Under the pieces are notes generated by a model. It did not search any database, was not told the origin of the DNA, and saw only the letters and a program-made list of their open reading frames with translations. A program made the translations under genes and the position numbers. Shown piece after piece: positions 1 to 9,922 of a DNA stretch of 63,370 nucleotides (position 1 is its first letter; the number at the start of each line of letters is the position of its first letter). Origin of the DNA: an uncultured Bacteroidales bacterium (GTDB lineage: Bacteria; Bacteroidota; Bacteroidia; Bacteroidales; Bacteroidaceae); the NCBI GenBank assembly GCA_902774275.1, contig CACYHN010000004.1, positions 1 through 63,370 of the forward strand. The letters run 5' to 3'.

Positions 1-34
1 CTTAAAAATAATGTGAAAACTCGTTTAGCGGGCG

Positions 35-42
35 CAAAGTTA
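35..42 (-). promoter_or_regulatory. Bacteroidetes -7 promoter box, leftward
   Basis: Read on the minus strand this is TAACTTTG, a perfect match to the Bacteroidetes sigma-ABfr -7 box TAnnTTTG. It points away from typA, toward a gene beyond the left edge. That gene is not visible. Confidence 0.5.
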
Positions 43-87
43 TATCTTCTTTTTTAATACACAATGAAAAATCTAACATTTTTCCCG

Positions 88-95
88 TAACTTTG
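88..95 (+). promoter_or_regulatory. -7 promoter box of typA
   Basis: TAACTTTG followed by CACC, matching TAnnTTTG. It implies a transcript start near position 100 and a leader of about 65 nt. No clear -33 TTTG is seen at the expected distance. Confidence 0.6.
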
Positions 96-165
96 CACCG
101 CAAATCAACTTGGAAGGGTTGGAGCAAAAAATCAGGCATAAAAAAGGATAAACTAAACATACAAT

Positions 166-1959
166 ATGAACATAAGAAACATCGCAATTATTGCCCACGT
201 TGACCACGGAAAGACCACCCTGGTTGACAAGATGATGCTTGCCGGACACCTGTTCCGTGACAACCAGGCCAAAGGTGAACTGATGCTTGACAACAACGAT
301 CTGGAGCGCGAGCGTGGTATAACCATTCTCTCCAAGAACGTCTCCATTACATATAAGGATACCAAGATTAACATCATTGACACTCCGGGACACTCCGATT
401 TTGGCGGTGAGGTGGAGCGTGTACTCAACATGGCCGATGGCTGCATCCTTCTGGTGGATGCTTTTGAAGGCCCCATGCCCCAGACCCGCTTCGTGCTGCA
501 GAAGGCTCTGCAGATTGGCCTCAAGCCTATTGTTGTAGTAAATAAGGTAGATAAGCCCAACTGCCGCCCCGATGAGGTATATGAGATGGTGTTTGACCTT
601 ATGTTCGCTCTCGATGCCACTGAGGAACAGCTTGATTTCCCCGTACTCTACGGCTCTGCCAAGCAGAATTGGATGAGCACTGACTGGAAACAGCCTACAG
701 ACAACATACTGCCCCTGCTCGATGCAATAATTGAGCATATCCCTGCTCCCAAGCAGGAGGAGGGCACACTCCAGATGCTTATCACATCACTTGACTACTC
801 ATCATACACCGGCCGCATAGCAGTAGGCCGTGTAAACCGCGGTATCCTGAACGAGGGTATGACCTGCACTCTGTCACACCGTGACGGCAGCAAGGAGAAG
901 GTCAAGATAAAGGAATTGCATACCTTTGAGGGAATGGGGCGCAAGCGCGTTCCTACCGTAGAGGCCGGTGATATATGCGCTATCGTAGGACTTGACAAGT
1001 TTGAGATAGGTGATACCATCTGCGATGCGGAGAATCCGGATCCACTGCCACCTATCGCTATTGACGAGCCTACCATGAGTATGCTCTTCTCAATAAATGA
1101 CTCACCTTTCTTTGGCAAGGAAGGAAAATATGTTACATCACGCCATATCCAGGACCGCTTGAACCTGGAGCTTGACAAGAACCTGGCCCTGCGCGTACGC
1201 CGTACCGAGGAGGACGGCAAATGGATAGTTTCAGGCCGTGGCGTGCTGCATCTTTCAATCCTTATTGAGACCATGCGCCGTGAGGGCTATGAACTGCAGG
1301 TTGGTCAGCCCCAGGTTATCATGAAGGAGATAGACGGCAAGAACTGTGAGCCTATCGAGGAACTTACCATCAGCGTGCCGGAGGAGTTTGCCAGCAAGAT
1401 GATTGACCTGGCTACCAAGCGCAAGGGTGAGATGACATCAATGGATACCCAGGGTGACCGCGTGGTCATTGTGTTCGAGATCCCTTCACGCGGTATTATC
1501 GGCCTTAGAACAAACGTCCTTACCGCTTCACAAGGTGAGGCCGTAATGGCACACCGCTTCAAGGAGTATCAGCCTTACAAGGGTGACATTGAGCGCCGCA
1601 CAAACGGTTCTATGGTTGCCATGGAGACCGGAACGGTGTTTGCATATGCACTTGACAAGCTGCAGGACCGCGGCAAGTTCTTTGTGAACCCGCAGGATCA
1701 GGTTTATGCAGGTCAGGTGGTTGGTGAGCACGTTCATGAGAAAGACCTGGTAATCAACGTAACCAAGAGCAAGCAGCTTACCAACATGCGTGCCAGCGGT
1801 GCTGATGAAAAGGCCCACATAGCTCCTCCCGTGATATTCTCACTTGAGGAGGCTCTGGAGTACATCAAGAACGATGAGTACGTAGAGGTTACTCCCAAGA
1901 GCATGCGTATGCGTAAGATCATACTTAGCGAACTGGAGCGCAAACGTGCCGCCAAGTAA
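166..1959 (+). CDS. typA: GTP-binding translational regulator TypA/BipA
   Basis: Ribosome-associated translational GTPase of the EF-G/LepA superfamily that helps 50S assembly and stress adaptation in the cytoplasm. The G1 P-loop AHVDHGKTT is at residues 10-18, G3 DTPGH at 72-76 and G4 NKVDK at 126-130. The C-terminal half has the EF-G-like domains and the BipA-specific end (SMRMRKIILSELERKR). At 597 residues it has the usual family length. The start is the first ATG after a TAACTTTG promoter and is followed directly by the conserved MNIRNIAIIAHVDHGK. It is the first gene of a plus-strand run; the next ORF starts 12 nt after its stop. Confidence 0.97.
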   Translation: MNIRNIAIIAHVDHGKTTLVDKMMLAGHLFRDNQAKGELMLDNNDLERERGITILSKNVSITYKDTKINIIDTPGHSDFGGEVERVLNMADGCILLVDAFEGPMPQTRFVLQKALQIGLKPIVVVNKVDKPNCRPDEVYEMVFDLMFALDATEEQLDFPVLYGSAKQNWMSTDWKQPTDNILPLLDAIIEHIPAPKQEEGTLQMLITSLDYSSYTGRIAVGRVNRGILNEGMTCTLSHRDGSKEKVKIKELHTFEGMGRKRVPTVEAGDICAIVGLDKFEIGDTICDAENPDPLPPIAIDEPTMSMLFSINDSPFFGKEGKYVTSRHIQDRLNLELDKNLALRVRRTEEDGKWIVSGRGVLHLSILIETMRREGYELQVGQPQVIMKEIDGKNCEPIEELTISVPEEFASKMIDLATKRKGEMTSMDTQGDRVVIVFEIPSRGIIGLRTNVLTASQGEAVMAHRFKEYQPYKGDIERRTNGSMVAMETGTVFAYALDKLQDRGKFFVNPQDQVYAGQVVGEHVHEKDLVINVTKSKQLTNMRASGADEKAHIAPPVIFSLEEALEYIKNDEYVEVTPKSMRMRKIILSELERKRAAK

Positions 1960-1971
1960 CCGTATCTGCCC

Positions 1972-3021
1972 ATGAAATCAAGGTTTTATGCAATATTGAC
2001 TCTCTTTGTGCTGTTCCTGTCAGTATCATGCGGCAGGCACAAGGACAGGTTCATATTGTATGGAACGGTTCAGGATGGTACGGATTCAATTCTGGTAGTA
2101 GGATTGGACTCCCGTTTTGAGAGGATAGATACTATTTTCTGCAAGGAAGGACATTTCAAGTGGTCTTTCAAGCCGGATACGGCTACAACTCTCATTCTGA
2201 TTCTGCCTGACGGCCGCCGTCATCCGGTGTTTGCCGATAAGAATGTAGAGTCAACCATAACAATCCCGTCTGACACAAGCCTGTTCTATGTAAATGGAGG
2301 GTATTGCAATGACATGTACCAATCATTCTATGTTGAATCCCAGGGTGATACTTCATTGCAGCAAAGCATAGAACGCATAGATTCATTTATTACCATGGAT
2401 CCTTTCCTGGAGGCTATCCCGTACATGATATTTGAACATTTGGTTCAAAAATATCATATTGAAGAGAAATCCATCATTCCACTCATTTCCAGAATGAGCG
2501 GCAAAATGCAGGATTCTCCTTACATTACAGCCATTAAGACAGAGTTCAGAGGTGAAGTGCCAAGTAACACCAATCTTAACTCCTGGAGCGTAAAAGACTC
2601 TTTAGGACAATCTTTCATATTCTCAGAGGTGGGAGGTTCCTCAAATCATCTGCTTCTATGCGTTTGGGCCACTTGGACCGGTGATGAAGGGTTGTCTGCC
2701 CGTAGGGCAATGGATTCGCTCAGAGTAAAATATTCTGACCGTAAGCTGTATATTGCCGATGTCTCAATCGATGTAAATACTGAAAGGTGGAAGGAAACAA
2801 TAAAGAATGACACTTTAGACTGGTTCTCATATATTGACAACAAGGGATGGGAAAGTACGGTTATCAGAAACTGTTTTATAAAAAGTCTTCCTTATTTTAT
2901 AATTTGTTCCGGATCAAAAAGAGTTATGTTCCATACCGCCTCATTCGATGATTTGGATAATGAATTAAACAGAATATTACCTCAACCAGAAAAGAAACAG
3001 AAAAACAATAAAAAGAAATAA
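1972..3021 (+). CDS. Predicted lipoprotein, DUF4369 / thioredoxin-like
   Basis: 349 residues. The N-terminus is a lipoprotein signal (MKSRFYAILTLFVLFLSVSC) with the lipidated Cys at about residue 20, so export to the periplasmic face or outer membrane is expected. Residues about 25-110 look like the DUF4369 beta domain found at the start of many Bacteroidetes thiol-disulfide lipoproteins. Residues about 205-335 resemble a thioredoxin fold, but the usual WCxxC is replaced by WATWTGDEG, so no redox-active CxxC is present. The C-terminus is lysine/asparagine-rich. It lies 12 nt after typA and is probably co-transcribed. Function unknown; I would not assign oxidoreductase activity. Confidence 0.7.
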   Translation: MKSRFYAILTLFVLFLSVSCGRHKDRFILYGTVQDGTDSILVVGLDSRFERIDTIFCKEGHFKWSFKPDTATTLILILPDGRRHPVFADKNVESTITIPSDTSLFYVNGGYCNDMYQSFYVESQGDTSLQQSIERIDSFITMDPFLEAIPYMIFEHLVQKYHIEEKSIIPLISRMSGKMQDSPYITAIKTEFRGEVPSNTNLNSWSVKDSLGQSFIFSEVGGSSNHLLLCVWATWTGDEGLSARRAMDSLRVKYSDRKLYIADVSIDVNTERWKETIKNDTLDWFSYIDNKGWESTVIRNCFIKSLPYFIICSGSKRVMFHTASFDDLDNELNRILPQPEKKQKNNKKK

Positions 3022-3068
3022 CCTTGTAATTGCTATAATATCAACTTTATTAATACCAATTCTTAACC

Positions 3069-4607
3069 ATGCTTATCAAAGTTTTCGGTGCGGCTGTCCA
3101 AGGGATAGACGCATACATCGTGACAATTGAAGCGAGTACATCGCGCGGTATCAGATTCTTTCTTGTAGGATTGCCTGACAGTGCTGTCAAGGAGAGCCAT
3201 GAACGCATAGTGTCGGCTTTCCAGGTAAACGGCTACAAGTTCCCTTCATGCCAGATCATCATCAATATGGCTCCTGCCGATATACGCAAGGAGGGTGCGG
3301 CTTATGACTTGCCTCTGGCCATAGGCATTATGGCTGCTGTAGGTGAACTGAATGCCGCTATGCTCAATGATTACGTGATTATGGGTGAACTCAGCCTGGA
3401 CGGAACATTGCAACCGGTCAAAGGCGCACTCTCCATGGCTATCCGAGCCAGAAGTGAAGGGTTCAAAGGCATAATACTGCCTGTACAGAACGCACCAGAG
3501 GCTGCCGTCATAGACGGCATAGAGGTGTATGGCGCACGTAACATACGTGAAGTGGTGGACCTTTTGAACCAGGCACCCGGGCACATCACTGTAACTGAGC
3601 GTTCATGTGTTTCTTTTGAACCCGGTACATCACACACATATTCTGATTTTGCCGATGTCAAAGGACAGACAGCGGTAAAACGTGCCCTTGAAGTGGCAGC
3701 CGCAGGCTCACACAATATAATCATGGTAGGCCCTCCCGGCAGCGGTAAGTCCATGATGGCCAGAGCCTTACCATCCATCCTGCCACCGCTCACAGAAGAG
3801 GAGAGCATTGAGACTACACAGATACACTCTGTGGCCGGGTTTACCGGCCACGGGGCAGCCCTTATAAGCGAACGCCCCTTCAGACATCCGCATCATACAA
3901 TCACCAATGTGGCTCTTACAGGTGGCGGCAGCAATGCTCAGCCCGGTGAGATTAGCCTGGCTCACAATGGCGTTCTCTATCTTGATGAACTGCCTGAGTT
4001 CACCCGCAGTGCACTTGAGGTTTTGCGCCAACCCCTTGAAGACCGTACTATCGTAATATCCAGGGCAAAGTACAGAGTAGAATATCCAGCATCATTCATG
4101 TTGGTAGCTTCAATGAATCCCTGTCCCTGTGGCTACTACAACCACCCCACCAAGGAATGCCATTGCACCCCTACCATAATAGAACGCTATCTTGGGCGAG
4201 TATCAGGCCCACTAATGGACCGCTTTGACCTGCAATGTGAGATCCTGCCTGTAGGTTTTGAAGATATTTCATCACAACAGCAGGGAGAAAGCAGCGCAGA
4301 AATACGTGAACGCGTCATTGCTGCCAGAAACGTGCAGGCTGCCAGATTTACCGATGAAAAGGGTATTTATTGCAATGCGCAGATGGATTCCCGCCTGCTC
4401 AGACGGTATGCTCAGGCTGAACCGGCTGCAATACATATCTTAGGAGAGGCCATGAACCGGCTGAACCTCTCTGCCCGCGCTTACGACCGTATCCTCAAGG
4501 TTGCCCGCACCATCGCCGACATGGAAGGCTCCCGCACCATCCAACCCCAGCATATTGCTGAAGCCATAGGTTACCGAAGTTTAGACCGAGCCTCGTGGGG
4601 AAAATAA
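3069..4607 (+). CDS. comM: YifB/ComM-family Mg-chelatase-like AAA+ ATPase
   Basis: 512-residue AAA+ protein with an N-terminal ChlI-like/Lon-type domain (about 1-170), a central magnesium-chelatase ATPase domain with Walker A GPPGSGKS at 221-228 and a C-terminal Mg_chelatase_C segment. The Walker B region reads LYLDELPEF, and a Cys-rich insert (NPCPCGYYNHPTKECHC) is typical of the family. ComM in naturally transformable bacteria is a hexameric branch-migration helicase; in Bacteroidetes the role is inferred by homology only. Located between a lipoprotein gene and metG with no obvious functional link. Confidence 0.93.
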   Translation: MLIKVFGAAVQGIDAYIVTIEASTSRGIRFFLVGLPDSAVKESHERIVSAFQVNGYKFPSCQIIINMAPADIRKEGAAYDLPLAIGIMAAVGELNAAMLNDYVIMGELSLDGTLQPVKGALSMAIRARSEGFKGIILPVQNAPEAAVIDGIEVYGARNIREVVDLLNQAPGHITVTERSCVSFEPGTSHTYSDFADVKGQTAVKRALEVAAAGSHNIIMVGPPGSGKSMMARALPSILPPLTEEESIETTQIHSVAGFTGHGAALISERPFRHPHHTITNVALTGGGSNAQPGEISLAHNGVLYLDELPEFTRSALEVLRQPLEDRTIVISRAKYRVEYPASFMLVASMNPCPCGYYNHPTKECHCTPTIIERYLGRVSGPLMDRFDLQCEILPVGFEDISSQQQGESSAEIRERVIAARNVQAARFTDEKGIYCNAQMDSRLLRRYAQAEPAAIHILGEAMNRLNLSARAYDRILKVARTIADMEGSRTIQPQHIAEAIGYRSLDRASWGK

Positions 4608-4614
4608 TTTTTAT

Positions 4615-4622
4615 TACCTTTG
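4615..4622 (+). promoter_or_regulatory. -7 promoter box of metG
   Basis: TACCTTTG followed by CAC matches TAnnTTTG, 25 nt upstream of the metG ATG. It lies just after the comM stop codon, so metG has its own promoter. Confidence 0.6.
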
Positions 4623-4647
4623 CACTCTGTAAAAACGAACTGATAAT

Positions 4648-6708
4648 ATGAAAGATTACAAGAGGATTCTGGTTACATCGGCACTGCCCTACGCCAACGG
4701 CCCGCTGCACATAGGCCACCTGGCAGGCGCATACGTTCCGGCCGATATTTATGTCCGTTACCAACGTCTCAAGAAGGTTGACGTGATGTTCATTGGAGGC
4801 AGTGACGAGCACGGAGTGCCCATCACCATCCGCGCCAAGAAAGAGGGCGTAACACCCAAGGAGATCATTGACCGCTACCACTATCAGATGAAGGATACCT
4901 TCAAGGGTATGGGCATATCATATGATATCTACGGACGAACCAGTTCTCCTGTACACCATAAGGTGGCATCGGACTTTTTCCGTAAGCTGTACGATACCGG
5001 AAAATTCATCCAGAAGACCAGCGAGCAGTACTACGATGAGGAGGCCAAGATGTTCCTGGCTGACCGTTATATCACCGGTGAGTGCCCTCACTGCCACTAC
5101 GACCATGCATATGGTGACCAATGCGAGAAGTGCGGTACATCACTCTCACCCACTGAACTTATCAATCCGGTAAGTACCGTAAGCGGCAGCAAGCCCGTGA
5201 TGAAGGAGACTACACACTGGTATCTGCCCCTGGAGCAGTATCAGGAGTGGCTTGAGAAGTGGATCCTGCAGGAGCACAAGGAGTGGCGTCCAAATGTTTA
5301 CGGTCAGTGCAAGAGCTGGCTTGACATGGGCCTGCAGCCCCGTGCCGTGAGCCGTGACCTTGACTGGGGTATTCCCGTACCGGTAGAGGGTGCCGAGGGT
5401 AAGGTACTCTACGTATGGTTTGACGCTCCCATAGGTTACATAAGCAACACCAAGGAGTTCTGCGATGCACATCCCGAGCGCGGCAGCTGGGAGACCTGGT
5501 GGAAAGACCCTGAAACCCGTCTGATTCACTTTATCGGTAAGGACAATATAGTGTTCCACTGCATTGTATTCCCCTCAATGCTTAAGGCTGAGGGTTCATT
5601 CATCCTGCCCGACAACGTACCCAGCAACGAGTTCCTGAACCTGGAGGATGACAAAATCTCAACATCACGCAACTGGGCCGTATGGGTACATGAATATCTG
5701 GAGGATTTCCCCGGCAAGGCTGACGTAATGCGTTACGTGCTTACCGCCAATGCTCCTGAGACCAAGGATAACAACTTTACCTGGAAGGATTTCCAGGCAC
5801 GCAATAACAATGAACTTGTAGCCATCTACGGAAACTTTGTAAACCGTGCGCTGGTACTCACACAGAAATATTTTGACGGCGTTGTTCCAGAGTGCGGTGA
5901 ACTTACAGACTATGACCGCGAGACCCTTAAGGAGTTTGCCGATGTAAAGCAGCAGCTTGAGTCACTACTTGACAACTTCAAGTTCCGTGAGGCACAGAAG
6001 GAGGCCATGAACCTGGCCCGCATAGGTAACAAGTACCTGGCCGATACAGAGCCCTGGAAGTTGGCCAAGACTGATATGAAGCGCGTTGAAACCATCCTTA
6101 ACATATCACTCCAGCTGGTTGCCAACCTGGCAATAGCATTTGAGCCGTTCCTGCCGTTCTCAAGTGAGAAACTACGCGGCATGATTGCTCTGGAGGGTGC
6201 CCAGTGGGACCGCTTGGGTGCCATTGACCTGCTGCCCGCCGGCCATAAGCTGAATAAGCCCGAACTGCTGTTTGAAAAGATTGAGGATGACGTGATTGAG
6301 GCTCAGATCCAAAAACTGCTCAAGCGCAAGGAGGAGAACGAGAAGGCTGCCGCAGCCGCACAGCCTGCCAAACCCATCAAGGAAAACATCCAGTTCCCGG
6401 AGTTTGAGAAACTGGATATCCGCGTTGGTACAGTACTTGAGTGCATCAAGGTTCCCAAGTCTGACAAACTGCTCCAGTTCAAGATAGATGACGGACTGGG
6501 AGGCCGCACCATCCTCTCCGGTATAGCCAACTACTACAACCCCGAGGATCTGGTAGGCAAACAGGTTTGCTTCATTGCCAACCTTGCACCACGCAAGATA
6601 CTGGGCCGCGAGAGCCAAGGCATGATCCTTAGCGCCCTTGACGCAGACGGCACACTGGCTGTAACTACAGTACAGCGACCCGTAAAACCAGGTAGCGAAG
6701 TTTGCTGA
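4648..6708 (+). CDS. metG: Methionyl-tRNA synthetase
   Basis: Class I aminoacyl-tRNA synthetase that charges tRNA-Met. The HIGH signature is at residues 21-24 and the KMSKS equivalent is KISTS at 336-340. A zinc-binding insert with CPHC and CEKC pairs lies around residues 145-170. The C-terminal extension from about residue 575 ([20 protein letters not shown]) is an EMAP/Trbp111-like OB-fold tRNA-binding domain used for dimerisation and tRNA recruitment. It is joined through an Ala/Lys-rich linker ([18 protein letters not shown]). At 686 residues it is the long form usual in Bacteroidetes. Confidence 0.97.
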   Translation: MKDYKRILVTSALPYANGPLHIGHLAGAYVPADIYVRYQRLKKVDVMFIGGSDEHGVPITIRAKKEGVTPKEIIDRYHYQMKDTFKGMGISYDIYGRTSSPVHHKVASDFFRKLYDTGKFIQKTSEQYYDEEAKMFLADRYITGECPHCHYDHAYGDQCEKCGTSLSPTELINPVSTVSGSKPVMKETTHWYLPLEQYQEWLEKWILQEHKEWRPNVYGQCKSWLDMGLQPRAVSRDLDWGIPVPVEGAEGKVLYVWFDAPIGYISNTKEFCDAHPERGSWETWWKDPETRLIHFIGKDNIVFHCIVFPSMLKAEGSFILPDNVPSNEFLNLEDDKISTSRNWAVWVHEYLEDFPGKADVMRYVLTANAPETKDNNFTWKDFQARNNNELVAIYGNFVNRALVLTQKYFDGVVPECGELTDYDRETLKEFADVKQQLESLLDNFKFREAQKEAMNLARIGNKYLADTEPWKLAKTDMKRVETILNISLQLVANLAIAFEPFLPFSSEKLRGMIALEGAQWDRLGAIDLLPAGHKLNKPELLFEKIEDDVIEAQIQKLLKRKEENEKAAAAAQPAKPIKENIQFPEFEKLDIRVGTVLECIKVPKSDKLLQFKIDDGLGGRTILSGIANYYNPEDLVGKQVCFIANLAPRKILGRESQGMILSALDADGTLAVTTVQRPVKPGSEVC

Positions 6709-6719
6709 AACAATAAGAT

Positions 6720-7421
6720 ATGGAGACCGTAGCTGTAATACTGGCAGCAGGCTCCGGTTCAAGAACCGGCCTTTCCACCCCCAAGCAGTTCCTGCTTCTG
6801 GGTGGAAAGACTGTTTTGGAACACTCCGTACAGACTTTCTGCAATCACCCCGGAATAGATCAGGTGGTAATAGTCACAGCAACTGAATTCATCGGTAAGG
6901 TACAGGATATTGTAAAAGCCAACAACTGGACCAAGGTTACTGCCGTATTGCCCGGTGGAAAGGAGCGTTTTGACTCCAGTCTGGCCGCAGTACGCCATTT
7001 CAGCAACAAACCGGATCTGGTTATGCTTTTCCACGATGCAGCCCGCCCATTGGTATCGGAACGCATCATTTCTGATGCACTCAAGGCAATGGAGACATAT
7101 AATGCTGTTGACGTGGCAATACCTACAGTGGATACCATCGTGCAATGTGATGCCCAGGGAACACACATGGAAACTATCCAAAACCGCAGCCTGCTGTGGA
7201 GGATGCAGACCCCGCAGGGATTCCGCCAGAATACAATACAGGAGGCTTACAGAATAGCTTTGCAGGATCCGCATTTTACAGCCACCGATGACTGCGGCAC
7301 GGTGCTGCGCTATCTCCCCAATGAGAAGGTAGGCATTGTACGCGGAAGCGAACGGAATATCAAGCTGACTTACGCTGACGACCTCTCTTTATTAGAGTTC
7401 CTGCTATCAAACCCAGAATGA
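6720..7421 (+). CDS. ispD: 2-C-methyl-D-erythritol 4-phosphate cytidylyltransferase
   Basis: Third enzyme of the MEP isoprenoid pathway, transferring CMP from CTP to methylerythritol phosphate. The N-terminal nucleotide-binding motif AAGSGSRTG...PKQF, the central HDAARPL and the C-terminal TDDCGTVLR region are all present; 233 residues is normal. It starts 11 nt after the metG stop, so it is likely co-transcribed. Its last 62 bp overlap the 3' end of the convergent yfhO-like gene. Confidence 0.95.
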   Translation: METVAVILAAGSGSRTGLSTPKQFLLLGGKTVLEHSVQTFCNHPGIDQVVIVTATEFIGKVQDIVKANNWTKVTAVLPGGKERFDSSLAAVRHFSNKPDLVMLFHDAARPLVSERIISDALKAMETYNAVDVAIPTVDTIVQCDAQGTHMETIQNRSLLWRMQTPQGFRQNTIQEAYRIALQDPHFTATDDCGTVLRYLPNEKVGIVRGSERNIKLTYADDLSLLEFLLSNPE

Positions 7422-9825
7422 TAGCATACATTATCAGGACACACGCAACTGATATTGCATCTCCTTTGGCAACACTGTCAGGCCTGAACTCCATACGTAT
7501 CTCGTGGTTTCCTGCCGGAATGTTCATGGCACGCAACAGATAATTTGCACGGAAGATATCTGCAGGTTTTCCATCAATATATGCCTTCCAACCGTTAGGA
7601 TAGAATATCTCTGAGAAAACAACGGTACCATCAGCTGATGACTGTGACTTATAGGTGAGCACATCAGGAGCATAACTGGTAAGTTCAATGGCACTGCCTG
7701 GAGCTGCAGATTTAAATCCCTCAACAAACTGTTTGTAATCATCACCTACAATTATTGTATTGGAAAGATCTACATCACCCAATGCAGAACACTCTTCCTG
7801 AGGAGTAGCAGCAAGATTAAGCGAAGACACGAACCATGCATTACCCATGGCACCTGGATTACGCATTGGGGTTACTTTTCCATCTTTATCGGTTGTAATA
7901 ATGTATTTGCCGTTAAGCATGCTCACGATATCAAGATTAAATTTTGAAAGATAAACATCAATTATATCCTGATAACGACGCAATTTAGCGGCACTGTAAC
8001 CACCTATCGATTTCAAATAATATGATGTACGTGAATCATTGAAAGTGTTGGATGTCAGATTCAGTACTCTAAAATGCGGATCATTATCAGCCAATATCGC
8101 TTTCTCATAAGGCTGCATTGTAAATCCGCTTTGGAACTGCTTGGAAGATACGAAATTGCTGTCATTGAAGAAACGTTTATCAATAGGCCACATATCTGCA
8201 ACTACTATTATTCCAAGTATAGCTATCATCCAAACCTTTTTGATCCTTTTATTGGCAAACAGCCAGATTGTGCCTGCAGTCAAAATGATAAACAACAACG
8301 AACGGAAAGAGTCACTCCGCAAAATTGATGCACGTTCATCTATAATTAAAGGATAAATCCAATCAGCACCCGCATTATGGAATTCAGTCACAAGAGCTGA
8401 GTCATATGATGATGTAAATGATAGCAATGACCCTCCTAACAACGCCAACAAAAGACATATACCACCAGTAACTCCTGCCGCAACATAGATGCTACGGTTT
8501 AGTTCCCTGCGTTCAATCTCTCCATCCATTATCTGTTTTATAGCCATAAAACCAAGTAGGGGAACTGTTATCTCAGCAACTATCAGAATGGATGAAACCG
8601 TTCGGAACTTGCTGTACATGGGAAACCAATTGTAAAATAGTTCCGTAAACCACATCATGTTTTTACCCCATGACAACATAAAAGATAAAACAGTACAAAT
8701 AAGTAATGCCCATTTATACGGACCCTTTACAAGCAGTAATCCCAAAACGAACAGGAAGCATACGGCGGCACCCGCATATACAGGACCTGATGTAAAAGGC
8801 TGCTCACCCCAATATGTAGGAGCGGACATACAAAACTGTCTGGCACCTGAACTGGATAATCCTTTTGCAGATAGTTGGCGGTACAACTCAGAGTCTGTTC
8901 CCACATCATAACCTGATGCATTTCCCATAAATCCGGGAATCATAAATGTGAGAGACTCATCAATACCGTAACTCCATGCAGTAGCATATTCCAGACTCAA
9001 ACCTTTAGGATCATCAACATTATTGTCAGAAACCAGATCAGAATGTCCACCACGCATGGTTTCTTTTACATATTCTTTGTTGACAAGTACTCTGGAAGAG
9101 CCCGTTCCCATTCCTATAAGTATAGAAAATAAGAATATGACAGAACCCAATATCAGGTCTTTATACCGTTTCTCTTTTATATGCATATATAGTTCTGTCA
9201 AATACAAAACTCCCATGAACATAAAAATATAGTAGGCCATCTGCGGATGAGGATAGAACCCCATCGACATGAAAATCATAGTGAGTGATGCTCCAAGACC
9301 ATACTTTTTCTGATGGAATATGAAAATGAATCCTGCCACAACCACCGACATCAATGCTATAGACCATGCTTTTGTATGATGCCCTGCCGGTTCAATTATG
9401 AAAAAATATGAGGAGAATCCTATGGCAAGACCGCCTACGATAGAAAGCCATCGGTCAACATTAAAAGAACGCAACAAAATGAAGAAACAGCAGAAATAAA
9501 GCATAAGTACAAGAGGAAGTCTTGTATTATGAGAAGGATGCAGAATCTTTAATAATGGTGTCATCAAATTGTTTGACTTGAAATTACCACCACCAATCTG
9601 ATAATTAGGCATTCCGGAAAACATGGAACCTGTCCACCATGTATAGTTGCCAGTATCCTCATGATACTTAATTGATTCATGTACTGCTTCCCTAAAATGA
9701 ATATTATCACCGGCATACAGTTCTTTACCATCAAATACAGGAGCACAATACACGCAAGCAATAATTGCAAAAATTATCAACGCTGCCAGATAAGGCAGAT
9801 ATTTAAAATACTTTTTCTTATCCAT
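7360..9825 (-). CDS. YfhO-family polytopic membrane protein
   Basis: 821 residues with a short cytoplasmic start (MDKKKYFKYLPYL) and about a dozen hydrophobic segments spread over residues 10-560, then a soluble domain of about 220 residues ending in one last membrane span and a basic tail. This is the layout of the YfhO/GT-C-like membrane proteins that, in Firmicutes, are implicated in glycosylating lipoteichoic acid; in Bacteroidetes the substrate is unknown. The motif GDNIHFREAVHESIKYHE near residue 40 sits in the first large loop, where GT-C enzymes keep their catalytic acid. Its stop lies inside ispD on the other strand. Confidence 0.85.
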   Translation of the reverse strand: MDKKKYFKYLPYLAALIIFAIIACVYCAPVFDGKELYAGDNIHFREAVHESIKYHEDTGNYTWWTGSMFSGMPNYQIGGGNFKSNNLMTPLLKILHPSHNTRLPLVLMLYFCCFFILLRSFNVDRWLSIVGGLAIGFSSYFFIIEPAGHHTKAWSIALMSVVVAGFIFIFHQKKYGLGASLTMIFMSMGFYPHPQMAYYIFMFMGVLYLTELYMHIKEKRYKDLILGSVIFLFSILIGMGTGSSRVLVNKEYVKETMRGGHSDLVSDNNVDDPKGLSLEYATAWSYGIDESLTFMIPGFMGNASGYDVGTDSELYRQLSAKGLSSSGARQFCMSAPTYWGEQPFTSGPVYAGAAVCFLFVLGLLLVKGPYKWALLICTVLSFMLSWGKNMMWFTELFYNWFPMYSKFRTVSSILIVAEITVPLLGFMAIKQIMDGEIERRELNRSIYVAAGVTGGICLLLALLGGSLLSFTSSYDSALVTEFHNAGADWIYPLIIDERASILRSDSFRSLLFIILTAGTIWLFANKRIKKVWMIAILGIIVVADMWPIDKRFFNDSNFVSSKQFQSGFTMQPYEKAILADNDPHFRVLNLTSNTFNDSRTSYYLKSIGGYSAAKLRRYQDIIDVYLSKFNLDIVSMLNGKYIITTDKDGKVTPMRNPGAMGNAWFVSSLNLAATPQEECSALGDVDLSNTIIVGDDYKQFVEGFKSAAPGSAIELTSYAPDVLTYKSQSSADGTVVFSEIFYPNGWKAYIDGKPADIFRANYLLRAMNIPAGNHEIRMEFRPDSVAKGDAISVACVLIMYAIILGLIAGTLIKRGRQRKSA

Positions 9826-9905
9826 AAAAAATGTTTCTTGATTGCGAAAGTACTATTTTTATCCCCATTACCCTAATTAGATTCACTATTTGTTTCTTTT
9901 TTTGT

Positions 9906-9913
9906 TACGTTTG
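9906..9913 (+). promoter_or_regulatory. -7 promoter box close to a start codon
   Basis: TACGTTTG followed by CAAAAATAA matches TAnnTTTG. The predicted transcript start falls only a few nt before the ATG at 9923, so the mRNA would have almost no leader. Confidence 0.5.
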
Positions 9914-9922
9914 CAAAAATAA

